NCBI GenBank assembly: GCA_051009475.1
Contig: JBPCWO010000390.1
Span: forward strand, 1 to 17,939
DNA from: CAXMNX01 sp051009475
Lineage (GTDB): Bacteria > Pseudomonadota > Alphaproteobacteria > Rhodobacterales > Rhodobacteraceae
Reading direction: 5' to 3'
Length of the DNA: 17,939 nucleotides
Shown: positions 6,620 through 14,193 of the stretch, in pieces
Numbering within the stretch: the first letter of the stretch is position 1
Layout: each line of letters begins with the position of its first letter
Position numbers and translations under genes: made by a program
Notes under the pieces: generated by a model
Databases searched by the model: none
What the model was told of the DNA's origin: nothing
What the model saw: the letters and a program-made list of their open reading frames with translations, nothing else

Positions 6620-7081
6620 TCAAGTCTCTTCCAGACCCTTGGCAAGTTGAAAGCCGATTCGTCGTGCAGTTTCTTCGGTATCGGGTTTTAGATTCGCGCG
6701 CAAAAGAACATTCAGTTGGCTGACATGTTGAACGAGCTGGACCCGCGCGCCGGTCTGATCATTGCCGTAGAACGTCACAATATCAGGATCGAAATACCCC
6801 AGACCTTCGATACGCAGGACGCCAGCACCTGTGTCGGTCAGTCCCATGGCAACTTCGTGCTTGTTATCAAGCGTCTGTTCAAAATTCTTGATGTAAAGAA
6901 TCAAACGTTGATAGGCCCATTCTGCTGGGCTCTTCTGGTCAACCGGCTTCTTTGCAATTGCGGGCGGCAATGGTTCCTGCTCGGCCGTAGGCGCGCAACC
7001 GTCGGCCGCATGTACCGCGTTCCCGCACGGCATCGCGCTGTTCTCTACAACCTCGGCGGAGGTTTTGATTTCATTCGTCAT
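6620..7081 (-). CDS. DUF6173-like protein
   Basis: A 153-residue soluble protein of unknown function. The first 45 or so residues look disordered (many Ala, Pro, Glu, Thr). A compact domain follows: SPAEWAYQRLILYIKNFEQT (51-70), HEVAMGLTDTGAGVLRIEGL, GYFDPDIVTFYGND, VQLVQHVSQLNVLLRA, and RIGFQLAKGLE. I recognise this as the alphaproteobacterial family called DUF6173, from memory. The reading frame runs 99 bases further upstream into the MBL gene. I chose the ATG at 7079-7081 because AAGGGG lies five bases before it and it leaves an overlap of only 11 bases. The overlap suggests coupled translation with the MBL-fold hydrolase. Confidence 0.85.
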   Translation of the reverse strand: MTNEIKTSAEVVENSAMPCGNAVHAADGCAPTAEQEPLPPAIAKKPVDQKSPAEWAYQRLILYIKNFEQTLDNKHEVAMGLTDTGAGVLRIEGLGYFDPDIVTFYGNDQTGARVQLVQHVSQLNVLLRANLKPDTEETARRIGFQLAKGLEET

Positions 7082-8126
7082 AGGCACCCCTTGTCTGCCA
7101 GAGCCACGCGCCATCATCGCGACGGCTGCGGGATATGCGACCTTGATGCCAGAGGTGAAGGCAATGCGCCATCGCCTCAACCAATGCGAGCCCGTATTCC
7201 GACTTCACAATTTCGCGCTTGAAAAGTGGCGTGAAGCAATCGACCGCAGTTCCCGGGGTTTCCAAATGCTGTTCAAGCCGCCCAAGCGCAGATGTATGGT
7301 TTTCGATCAATTGATCCAACCGGCCGGGCAATCCGATGAAAGGCAGTTTGTGCCCCGGCAAAACCAGTTGCTGAGGATCGGCTTGACTTTGGAACCGTTC
7401 GCAGCTTTCCAGCCAATCTTTGACCGGGTCGGCTTCGGGTTCAGTGGCATAAACGCCGAGGTTGGGTGATATCGACGGGATCAGCTGGTCGCCGCCAAGG
7501 ACGACCTCGCCATCTTCGGACCAAAACGTGGCGTGATCCGGCGCGTGGCCATGACCAAACAACACCATCCAGTTACGCCCACCTAGTGTGACGCGATCTT
7601 TGTCCTTTATCCGCGTGAATCCCAGCGGCATCGGCGCGACGGTGTCCGCGAAATTGAAAGGTCGCTCGCCCATTCGCTCGGTCAGAATTTCGGGTGCCAT
7701 GCCTGCCGACCGCCAGAATTCAGCGGTTTCCTGAGGCGGTGTGGGCTGTTCGTCAAGTGTCAGCATCCGCGCAAAGAGCCATGCAGTGCGTGTTGTCAGG
7801 AGTTCGGCACCGTGGTCGGTTTGGAACCAACCCGCGAGCCCTATGTGGTCGGGGTGGTGATGAGTAACAACGACGCGGCTGATCGGTTTTCCGGCGAGCG
7901 GACCCAAAAGCACATTCTGCCAAATAGAACGGCTACGTTTGGTGTCGATTCCGGTGTCAACGATGGTCCAGCTGTCGCCCTCATCAAGCGCATAAACGTT
8001 GACGTGATCCAACGCCATCGGCAGCGGAAGTCGGAGCCAAAGGATGCCCGGAGCGACTTCGGTCGCCTCACCCGCTTCCGGTGGTTCGGAGTGTGGGTAA
8101 CGGATGGCGCGCGCTGTATCTGCCAT
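7071..8126 (-). CDS. MBL-fold metallohydrolase (LACTB2-like)
   Basis: A 351-residue metallo-beta-lactamase-fold hydrolase. The zinc motif THHHPDHIG (88-96) supplies His89, His91, Asp93 and His94. Further ligands would be His198 in GHAPDHATF, Asp213 in LGGDQL, and His259 in LPGHKLPF. After about residue 270 a helical C-terminal part resembles the winged-helix tail found in LACTB2-type proteins. The substrate is unknown; members of this broad family cleave thioesters, lactones, or nucleic acids. Its ATG shares one base with the stop of the acyl-CoA dehydrogenase gene (TAATG), and its stop overlaps the DUF6173-like start. That placement makes an acyl-thioester substrate a reasonable guess. Confidence 0.9.
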   Translation of the reverse strand: MADTARAIRYPHSEPPEAGEATEVAPGILWLRLPLPMALDHVNVYALDEGDSWTIVDTGIDTKRSRSIWQNVLLGPLAGKPISRVVVTHHHPDHIGLAGWFQTDHGAELLTTRTAWLFARMLTLDEQPTPPQETAEFWRSAGMAPEILTERMGERPFNFADTVAPMPLGFTRIKDKDRVTLGGRNWMVLFGHGHAPDHATFWSEDGEVVLGGDQLIPSISPNLGVYATEPEADPVKDWLESCERFQSQADPQQLVLPGHKLPFIGLPGRLDQLIENHTSALGRLEQHLETPGTAVDCFTPLFKREIVKSEYGLALVEAMAHCLHLWHQGRISRSRRDDGAWLWQTRGAYDE

Positions 8127-9832
8127 TAGCTGGCTAGGTCGTCGATGCTAAGATCGTAAAGGCCGTCGTTGCCGGCCCTGACCTGTTGCAGCAAAGCGGA
8201 GTGTTCAGGCAAAAGCCGTTGGATATAGAACCTCGCAAGCGCCGTGCGGCGGCCCGACCCGCCTTCGGCGTTGGCCGCCTGTAGGTGGGCGTGGGCACCC
8301 AGAACGCGTGCAAAAGCGCGCAGATAGGGAACTGCCACCGCAAATCGCACATCGGGATTCTCGGTTGCCAGCCATTCCGTGGTTTCGCGAAGTGTTTCGG
8401 CAGCGCCCCAGACGGCATCGCCCAACTCGGGGAGAACCATCCGTGCAGCCTCGGCCATCGCCTCTACTTCGTCCAGCAGCCGATACGCGGCTTCGCCGCC
8501 GTCTTTCATCTTTCGGCCCACGAGATCCATGGCCTGAATGCCGTTTGTGCCCTCGTAAATGGGTGTAATCCTTGCATCGCGCAGATACTGCGCGGCACCA
8601 GTTTCCTCGATGAACCCCATTCCGCCATGCACTTGCACGCCTTCGCTGGCCACCGAGACACCTGTATCGGTGCCAAAGGCCTTGGCAATGGGTGTAAGAA
8701 AGGCTGCGCGCGCTAACCAGTCGTCGTCGTCGGTGGCGCGCGCCATATCGATAGCCACAGCGCAGGCCAGCGCGATCGAGCGGGCAGCGAAGATGTCGGC
8801 TTTCATCGCCGTCAGCATGCGGCGAACATCGGCGTGTTCGACGATCGTACCAGAGCCACCCGCACGCCCCTGCTTGCGTTCGGTTGCGTATGCCAGTGCG
8901 TGCTGATACGCGGCCTCGGCCACGCCAACCCCCTGAATTCCGACGCCGAGGCGGGCGTTGTTCATCATCGTGAACATTGCTTCCATTCCGCCGTGTTCTT
9001 CGCCGACAATCCAGCCCGTGGCGCCGTCATACTGCATCACGGCCGTGGGTGAGCCATGAATGCCGAGTTTATGTTCCAGACTGACAACACGGAGGCTATT
9101 GGCAGGACCTGGCGACCCGTTGGCGTCTGGCAGTCGCTTTGGAACGATAAAGAGGCTGATACCTTTAGTGCCCGGTGCCGCTTCAGGAAGGCGGGCGAGT
9201 ACAAGGTGGCAGATATTCTCAACCAGATCGCTATCACCCCAGGTAATGAAAATTTTCTGACCTGTGATGCGGTATGTTCCGTCACCCTCGCGTTCAGCCT
9301 TGGTGCGGATGGCACCGACGTCACTTCCAGCCTGTGGTTCCGTCAGGTTCATTGTGCCGGACCACTTACCGGAATTGAGTTTGGGAAGATAAAGCTCCTT
9401 TAGTTCATCGCTGGCGTGATGCTCCAGCGCTTCGATCTGCCCCTGTGACAGAAGCGGATTAAGTTGCAGCGACAGACAAGCCCCGGCCATGATGTCATTG
9501 AGCGCCGTGTTAACGGCGATCGGAAGTCCCATGCCGCCATATTCAGGCGATGCCGAGAGACCAACCCAACCACCTTCCGCGATCGCGGAGTATGCCTCGG
9601 CAAATCCCGGTGACGTGCGGACAACACCGTTTTCGAGCCGCGCTGGGTTGAGATCGGAGCCGCGATTGAGTGGCGCCATGACGTCATCGCAGAGCTTTGC
9701 CGCCTCAGCCAGAACAGCCGCTACAGTATCATTTGTGGCGTCTTCGAAGTGTTCGGTCTGGCTTATTTCTGCATAGCCGACGACGTGGTCCAGAATGAAC
9801 TGAATATCTGCAATTGGTGATCTGTAGGCCAT
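8126..9832 (-). CDS. Acyl-CoA dehydrogenase, DmdC-like long form
   Basis: An FAD-dependent acyl-CoA dehydrogenase of 568 residues, longer than the usual 380-400 because of an N-terminal extension (YRSPIADIQFILDHV) and a C-terminal domain after about residue 450. This layout is shared with 3-methylmercaptopropionyl-CoA dehydrogenase (DmdC) and related enzymes. Seen: MNLTEPQAGSDVG (161-173) and KIFITWGD for FAD/substrate binding, ARLGVGIQGVGVAEAAYQHA, QVHGGMGFIEE, and the catalytic glutamate Glu427 in IYEGTNGIQ. The substrate could be methylmercaptopropionyl-CoA or an ordinary short to medium acyl-CoA; many alphaproteobacteria carry several such paralogues and no other DMSP gene is present. GGAGG lies six bases before the ATG. 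It is the first gene of the coupled series with the MBL hydrolase. Confidence 0.92.
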   Translation of the reverse strand: MAYRSPIADIQFILDHVVGYAEISQTEHFEDATNDTVAAVLAEAAKLCDDVMAPLNRGSDLNPARLENGVVRTSPGFAEAYSAIAEGGWVGLSASPEYGGMGLPIAVNTALNDIMAGACLSLQLNPLLSQGQIEALEHHASDELKELYLPKLNSGKWSGTMNLTEPQAGSDVGAIRTKAEREGDGTYRITGQKIFITWGDSDLVENICHLVLARLPEAAPGTKGISLFIVPKRLPDANGSPGPANSLRVVSLEHKLGIHGSPTAVMQYDGATGWIVGEEHGGMEAMFTMMNNARLGVGIQGVGVAEAAYQHALAYATERKQGRAGGSGTIVEHADVRRMLTAMKADIFAARSIALACAVAIDMARATDDDDWLARAAFLTPIAKAFGTDTGVSVASEGVQVHGGMGFIEETGAAQYLRDARITPIYEGTNGIQAMDLVGRKMKDGGEAAYRLLDEVEAMAEAARMVLPELGDAVWGAAETLRETTEWLATENPDVRFAVAVPYLRAFARVLGAHAHLQAANAEGGSGRRTALARFYIQRLLPEHSALLQQVRAGNDGLYDLSIDDLAS

Positions 9833-9844
9833 CCCTAACCTCCA

Positions 9845-9869
9845 GCGTCGCTTGGCAAATCAGCGACGC
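9845..9869. repeat. 8-bp inverted repeat between divergent genes
   Basis: GCGTCGCT (9845-9852) and AGCGACGC (9862-9869) are exact reverse complements separated by nine bases. They lie in the 66-base gap between the divergent acyl-CoA dehydrogenase and tsaC-type genes. The spacing and placement fit an operator for a dimeric repressor. No T run follows on either side, so a terminator is unlikely. No regulator gene is adjacent. Confidence 0.5.
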
Positions 9870-9898
9870 CACGTTAACCCGTCTATGTTAGCGTCACC

Positions 9899-10903
9899 AT
9901 GCACAGGCTCTGGTGCGCGCATCAACAAAGACGCAACGTCACATGGGTCAGGTCGGTGAAGGGCATTGAGACTAAAACTCTAAGCACATCGGCCACAGAT
10001 ATTGGCATTGCAGCGAAAATCATTCGCGGCGGCGGAATTGTCGCCTTTCCAACTGAGACAGTTTACGGACTTGGCGCGGACGCCTTTGATGACGTCGCCG
10101 TTGCCCGGATATTCGAGGCCAAGGGCCGACCGTCTTTCAATCCATTGATCGCTCATATCACCGGGCTCGAGGCTGCCAGCATGCTCTGTGAAGTTCCGGA
10201 TGAGGCTGAGCGGCTGGCGGCGGCGTTTTGGCCGGGTGCACTGACGCTTGTTCTACGCAAACGAGGCGGAACAGGCGTATCGCCGCTGGTCACGGCGGGC
10301 GGGCCATACATAGCAATTCGCGCGCCGGATGGTGACGTCGCGCGATCGCTATTGCGCGAGGTTGGCCGACCGGTCGCTGCACCTTCAGCGAATCTTTCAG
10401 GACGAATTTCACCAACAACTGCGGATCACGTGCTGGAAGGTTTATCTGGTCGCATTGACGCTGTTATCGACGGAGGCCCGTGTCTTGTGGGCGTTGAATC
10501 GACGATTGTCGGGTTCGACGTTGGGCCACGACTTTTGCGCGCGGGCGGCCTGCCGGTCGAGGCAATAGAAGCGTGTTTGGGCACCCGTTTGGACCGCCGC
10601 CCCGCTGATGGTGCGCCAGTGGCGCCCGGTCAATTGGCGTCCCACTATGCACCGGGTGCGTCAGTTCGTCTTAATGCGACCGAGGCGAGTGACCACGAGT
10701 TTTTGATCGGTTTTGGTGAAGTAAGTGGAAGCGCGTCGCTTTCCGAAAGCGGCGACCTCACTGAGGCCGCAGCCAAGCTTTTTCACACATTGCATTTGGC
10801 CGATAGGTCTGGACGTTCGATCGCTGTGGCGCCAATTCCCTCGACCGGGTTAGGCTTGGCAATCAACGACCGATTGAAGCGGGCCGCCTCACCAAGACAG
10901 TAA
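9899..10903 (+). CDS. L-threonylcarbamoyladenylate synthase, Sua5 type
   Basis: Makes threonylcarbamoyl-AMP from threonine, bicarbonate and ATP, the first step of the t6A modification of tRNAs that read ANN codons. Up to 334 residues. The YrdC/Sua5 domain shows GGGIVAFPTETVYGLGADA, AKGRPSFNPLIAHI, IAIRAPDGD, and APSANLSGRISPT. The longer Sua5 form is indicated by the linker PGQLASHYAPGA and a C-terminal domain ending AINDRLKRAA. The first 19 residues (MHRLWCAHQQ...) do not look like the family, and a GTG at 9956-9958 would give a more usual N-terminus. The ATG at 9899 is the only upstream choice and lies a few bases after a TATGTT. The gene converges on fabI with a 52-base gap. Confidence 0.92.
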   Translation: MHRLWCAHQQRRNVTWVRSVKGIETKTLSTSATDIGIAAKIIRGGGIVAFPTETVYGLGADAFDDVAVARIFEAKGRPSFNPLIAHITGLEAASMLCEVPDEAERLAAAFWPGALTLVLRKRGGTGVSPLVTAGGPYIAIRAPDGDVARSLLREVGRPVAAPSANLSGRISPTTADHVLEGLSGRIDAVIDGGPCLVGVESTIVGFDVGPRLLRAGGLPVEAIEACLGTRLDRRPADGAPVAPGQLASHYAPGASVRLNATEASDHEFLIGFGEVSGSASLSESGDLTEAAAKLFHTLHLADRSGRSIAVAPIPSTGLGLAINDRLKRAASPRQ

Positions 10904-10955
10904 AGCCCTTTCGCTGGCGCGTTCCTCCGCCATCGAGATCAAAAGGCGCGAATAT

Positions 10956-11744
10956 CTACAGGTTTTCCGGCTGCATCATGCCTAATACATGATAGCCGCC
11001 GTCGACGCGGATAACCTCTCCGGTTGTGTGGGCTCCGTAGTCCGAAGCAAGAAACACGGCGGCGCCACCGACGGATTCCAGAGAGGCGTTGGTGCGCAAG
11101 GGCGCGTTGGCCTCGGTCGTCTTGAAGGTCTTGCGGGCGCCACCAATCGCAGACCCGGCCAGCGTCTTCATCGGGCCAGGGCTAATGGCATTCACACGGA
11201 TGCCGTTCGGGCCCAAGTCGTTTGCCAGATACCGGACCGAAGATTCGAGCGCCGCTTTGGCCACGCCCATCACGTTATAGTTCGGCTGAACTCGGTTTGA
11301 CCCCATGTAAGTCAGCGTGATCAACGTCCCGCCGTTGGGCATTAGGGGTTGCGCCCGTCGTGCGACGTCGATGAATGAATAGCAGGAAATATCCAGCGAA
11401 TTCGTGAAGTTACCGCGGCTGGTGTCGATAAATCGGCCATTCAGTTCGGATTTGTCGGAAAAAGCGATGGCGTGGATTACGAAATCCAGATTTCCCCAAC
11501 GATCTTTCAACAGCGCAAATGCGGCATCCATCGACGCGTTGTCAGTTACATCGACATCAACCGTTAGATTGCTGCCGACGCTTTCTGCAAGCGGCTGCAA
11601 CCGTTTGCCAAACGCCTCTCCCTGGTAAGAAAAAGCCAGTTCTGCACCTTCTTCGGCCAACGCTTTTGCAATGCCCCAGGCGATCGAGCGTTCGTTGGCG
11701 ACACCCATGACGAGCCCGCGTTTTCCGTCCATTAATAGGGCCAT
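10956..11744 (-). CDS. fabI: Enoyl-[acyl-carrier-protein] reductase (NADH) FabI
   Basis: FabI reduces enoyl-ACP in the last step of each fatty acid elongation cycle; this is the enzyme type inhibited by triclosan. About 262 residues, a short-chain dehydrogenase variant. The N-terminal MALLMDGKRGLVMGVANERS contains the FabI-type nucleotide loop (G..N..SIAWGIA). The active-site Tyr and Lys are in YNVMGVAK, the Y-x6-K spacing that marks FabI. ISPGPMKTLA, VGGAAVFLAS and VIRVDGGYHVLGM are also typical. The frame is open 90 bases upstream into fabB, but the ATG at 11742-11744 is four bases after the fabB stop and gives the family start. It is the third gene of fabA-fabB-fabI. Confidence 0.95.
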   Translation of the reverse strand: MALLMDGKRGLVMGVANERSIAWGIAKALAEEGAELAFSYQGEAFGKRLQPLAESVGSNLTVDVDVTDNASMDAAFALLKDRWGNLDFVIHAIAFSDKSELNGRFIDTSRGNFTNSLDISCYSFIDVARRAQPLMPNGGTLITLTYMGSNRVQPNYNVMGVAKAALESSVRYLANDLGPNGIRVNAISPGPMKTLAGSAIGGARKTFKTTEANAPLRTNASLESVGGAAVFLASDYGAHTTGEVIRVDGGYHVLGMMQPENL

Positions 11745-11748
11745 TGTC

Positions 11749-12969
11749 TCATCCGTGGTATTTGCTGACTGCCAGCGTCGCGTTGGTTCCACCAAAGCCG
11801 AAACTGTTGGACAGAACCGTTTCCAAGTCAGCATCAGTTGTCTCGGTCACGATCTCTTCTGGCCTAAGCGCCGGGTCAAGCTCGTTAACGTTGATCGAAG
11901 GTGCCATGAAACCACCTTGCATCATCAGGATCGAATAAATCGTCTCGTGCACGCCGGCGGCGCCAAGGCTGTGGCCCGTCATTGATTTTGTCGATGATAT
12001 CGGTGCGTGATCGTCACCCAGAACCCGCCGCACAGCTTCAACTTCGGTGACATCGCCGACCGGCGTCGAGGTGCCATGCGCGTTAATGTAATCGACTTTG
12101 CGGTCTCCCAACGTCGAGACTGCCAAGCGCATCGAGCGTTCGCCGCCTTCGCCAGATGGTGCGACCATGTCGTAGCCGTCTGATGTTGCACCGTAGCCAG
12201 TTACCTCGCCGTAAATTTTGGCGCCGCGTGCCTTGGCGTGTTCCAATTCTTCGAGAACGAGCATGCCGCCGCCGCCGCCGATAACGAACCCGTCGCGGGT
12301 TGCATCGAAAGCGCGGGCCGCTTTGGTCGGTGTGTCATTGTATTTTGACGACATTGCTCCCATTGCATCGAACAGGCACGAAAGCGTCCAGTCGACCTCT
12401 TCTCCGCCACCGGCAAAGACGATGTCCTGCTTGCCCATCTGAATTTGCTCGACCCCGTTGCCAATGCAATGAAGTGTCGTCGAACAAGCCGAAGTGATCG
12501 AGTAATTGATCCCTTTGATTTTGAAAGGCGTTGCCAGACAGGCAGAAACTGTTGACGACATGCCGCGCGTGACCATGAATGGGCCCATCCGTTTGGGCGC
12601 GCCTTTTTCGATCACAGTGTTATGCGCGATGAAAAGATTTGATGTTGACGGGCCGCCCGAGCCCGCCACAAGGCCAGTCTTTTCGTTAGAGACGTCGTTT
12701 TCTTCCAGGCCGCTGTCGGCAATCGCCTGTTCCATTGAAAGGTAAGCATAGGCCGCCGTCGGGCCCATAAACCGCAGCTGTCGCTTGTCGATCAGATCGG
12801 CCAGAACGATGCCGGGCACGCCAGCAATCTGGCTGCGAAAGCCGTGATCCGCATAGTCCTGCTGAAACGTGATGCCCGAGCGACCAGCGCGCAAACTCGC
12901 TTCTACTTCAGCGGCATTGTTGCCGATCGGGCTGACGATGCCCAGGCCGGTGATGACGACACGACGCAT
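11749..12969 (-). CDS. fabB: Beta-ketoacyl-ACP synthase I FabB
   Basis: FabB condenses acyl-ACP with malonyl-ACP and, together with FabA, elongates the cis-unsaturated intermediate. The 406-residue protein begins MRRVVITGLGIVSPIGNN. It holds the thiolase-fold catalytic triad: Cys in SACSTTLHCIG, His in NAHGTSTPVGD, and His in TKSMTGHSLGAAG. Length is normal. AGGAG lies five bases before the ATG. It starts 24 bases after the fabA stop, and fabI begins four bases after its own stop, so the three are one operon. The fabA neighbour supports FabB rather than FabF, although Cys-His-His alone would not separate them. Confidence 0.95.
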   Translation of the reverse strand: MRRVVITGLGIVSPIGNNAAEVEASLRAGRSGITFQQDYADHGFRSQIAGVPGIVLADLIDKRQLRFMGPTAAYAYLSMEQAIADSGLEENDVSNEKTGLVAGSGGPSTSNLFIAHNTVIEKGAPKRMGPFMVTRGMSSTVSACLATPFKIKGINYSITSACSTTLHCIGNGVEQIQMGKQDIVFAGGGEEVDWTLSCLFDAMGAMSSKYNDTPTKAARAFDATRDGFVIGGGGGMLVLEELEHAKARGAKIYGEVTGYGATSDGYDMVAPSGEGGERSMRLAVSTLGDRKVDYINAHGTSTPVGDVTEVEAVRRVLGDDHAPISSTKSMTGHSLGAAGVHETIYSILMMQGGFMAPSINVNELDPALRPEEIVTETTDADLETVLSNSFGFGGTNATLAVSKYHG

Positions 12970-12993
12970 GGCGTCTCCTTCTATTTCTTGCGT

Positions 12994-13503
12994 TCAGCTT
13001 TCTGAAAGTGCGACCTTCATGTCCTTTACCATGTAAATGGTTTCTCCGTCGGCTTCCACGCGTCCGTCTGCGACGCCCATCGTCAGCCGGCGCGACTGGA
13101 TGGCCTTGGTGAAGTCCACATAGTAGGTCAGCATTTTTCGATCTGGCCGCACCATGCCGGTCAGCTTTACCTCGCCGACGCCAAGCGCATATCCACGTCC
13201 GGTCCAACCGCGCCAGCCGAGATTAAAACCCGTGAGCTGCCAGAGCCCGTCGAGCCCCAGACAGCCCGGCATGATCGGATTGCCTGGAAAGTGGCAGTCA
13301 AAGAACCAAAGATCGGGCGTGATTTCAAATTCAGCGACCACATGACCCTTGGCGTGCTCGCCACGATCACCGCTAATGTCGGTGATCCGGTCCATCATGA
13401 GCATTGGTGGCTCGGGTAGTTGGGCGTTTCCGGGCCCAAATAATTCGCCACGGGCGCAGGCCAGCAACGCGTCACGGTCAAAAGTTGTCGGAAATCCACT
13501 CAT
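12994..13503 (-). CDS. fabA: 3-hydroxydecanoyl-ACP dehydratase/isomerase FabA
   Basis: FabA dehydrates 3-hydroxydecanoyl-ACP and isomerises the trans-2 product to cis-3, the branch point to unsaturated fatty acids. The 169-residue protein is the normal FabA length. Its active-site block CHFPGNPIMPGCLGLDGLWQ supplies the catalytic His and Asp; GRGYALGVGEVKLTGMV and KMLTYYVDF also match the family. A GTG at 13513-13515 is in frame, but the ATG at 13501-13503 gives the usual MSGFPTTFDRD start and has GAGGTG nine bases before it. It is the first gene of fabA-fabB-fabI and is divergent from irr; the 164-base gap contains a 10-bp inverted repeat. Confidence 0.96.
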   Translation of the reverse strand: MSGFPTTFDRDALLACARGELFGPGNAQLPEPPMLMMDRITDISGDRGEHAKGHVVAEFEITPDLWFFDCHFPGNPIMPGCLGLDGLWQLTGFNLGWRGWTGRGYALGVGEVKLTGMVRPDRKMLTYYVDFTKAIQSRRLTMGVADGRVEADGETIYMVKDMKVALSES

Positions 13504-13531
13504 CTGACACTGCACCTCGGTGTTTTCGTTA

Positions 13532-13587
13532 TTGGCTCGCCATCGCCCTTAGCAAAGGCGCGGTTCGCGGCGCAAGGGGCGAGCCAA
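13532..13587. repeat. 10-bp inverted repeat with nested hairpin in the fabA-irr gap
   Basis: TTGGCTCGCC (13532-13541) and GGCGAGCCAA (13578-13587) are exact reverse complements separated by 36 bases. Within the loop, CGCCCTT (13544-13550) and AAAGGCG (13554-13560) pair with one mismatch around AGC. The element lies upstream of fabA and would fall in its promoter or 5' leader. It could be a cruciform, an operator pair, or a leader RNA structure. It does not resemble the Irr/ICE box I would expect for Irr. Confidence 0.55.
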
Positions 13588-13620
13588 GTGTGACATAAAC
13601 GTAATCACCGGTATTTCTGA

Positions 13621-13650
13621 TTGAAACGGCACCTATTCGAGCCCTATATT
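13621..13650 (+). promoter_or_regulatory. Predicted sigma70-type promoter of irr
   Basis: TTGAAA (13621-13626) and TATATT (13645-13650) are separated by 18 bases and match the housekeeping -35 and -10 boxes well. Transcription would begin near 13657, leaving a very short leader before the irr start codon. Confidence 0.6.
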
Positions 13651-13667
13651 CCCTTAAACAAAGGTGA

Positions 13668-14093
13668 ATGTTGCAGATGGAAGCTGACGTTCAGGCGCGC
13701 GTAACGGATTGGTTGGAAACGGCAGGGCTGCGTCCAACACGGCAACGTGTGGCGCTTGCCGCGCTTCTGGTGGGCGACGGCAATAATCGACACGTGACCG
13801 CGGAAAGCCTGCACGCCTCGTCACAGGGTTCGGGCGAGTCAGTGTCGCTGGCCACAGTGTATAATACTTTGCGAGCCTTCTGCGACGCCGGAATTCTGCG
13901 CGAAGTGACGGTGGATGGGTCCAAAAGCTATTTTGATACACGCACAGACGATCATCCGCATTTTTTCTGGGAAGACGAAGCTCGGATAACGGATGCACCG
14001 GCTGATCAGCTTGAGATCAAACGCCTTCCAAACGCGCCTGACGGTGCGGAAGTTGCTCAGGTTGACGTTGTAATTCGCCTACGTCGACGCTGA
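13668..14093 (+). CDS. irr: Fur-family iron response regulator Irr
   Basis: Irr is a heme-responsive transcription regulator of iron homeostasis in Rhizobiales and Rhodobacterales. The 141-residue protein has the Fur-type winged helix: GLRPTRQRVALAALL (20-34), HVTAESLHA, and VSLATVYNTLRAFCDAGI (59-76). The dimerisation part has SKSYFDTRTDDHPHFFWEDE (86-105), with His96 and His98 corresponding to the Irr histidine-rich heme site. It lacks the CxxC zinc sites of classical Fur and has no N-terminal Cys-Pro heme motif. AAAGGTGA lies directly before the ATG at 13668. A second ATG at 13677 has better spacing and may be the real start (138 residues). The gene is divergent from fabA-fabB-fabI. Confidence 0.9.
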   Translation: MLQMEADVQARVTDWLETAGLRPTRQRVALAALLVGDGNNRHVTAESLHASSQGSGESVSLATVYNTLRAFCDAGILREVTVDGSKSYFDTRTDDHPHFFWEDEARITDAPADQLEIKRLPNAPDGAEVAQVDVVIRLRRR

Positions 14094-14193
14094 CGAATAC
14101 TTCTTTCATCACACTGAAATCAATATCGGTAGCGAGCATTTCTGGTTTGCATCGTCTGCCCCTATTTTTGATGATGCCGAAAAGGAGGTCGTG

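Noticed and set aside
8126..9832. Assigning the dehydrogenase firmly as DmdC of the DMSP pathway
   Set aside because: The long architecture fits, but related enzymes with other substrates share it and no other dmd gene is present.
10904..10955. Shared terminator between the Sua5-type gene and fabI
   Set aside because: Only an imperfect GGCGCG repeat is present, without a compact stem or T run on either strand.
13504..13667. Irr box (ICE-type) controlling irr or fabA
   Set aside because: No TTTAGAA/TTCTAAA-like palindrome was seen in the spacer.
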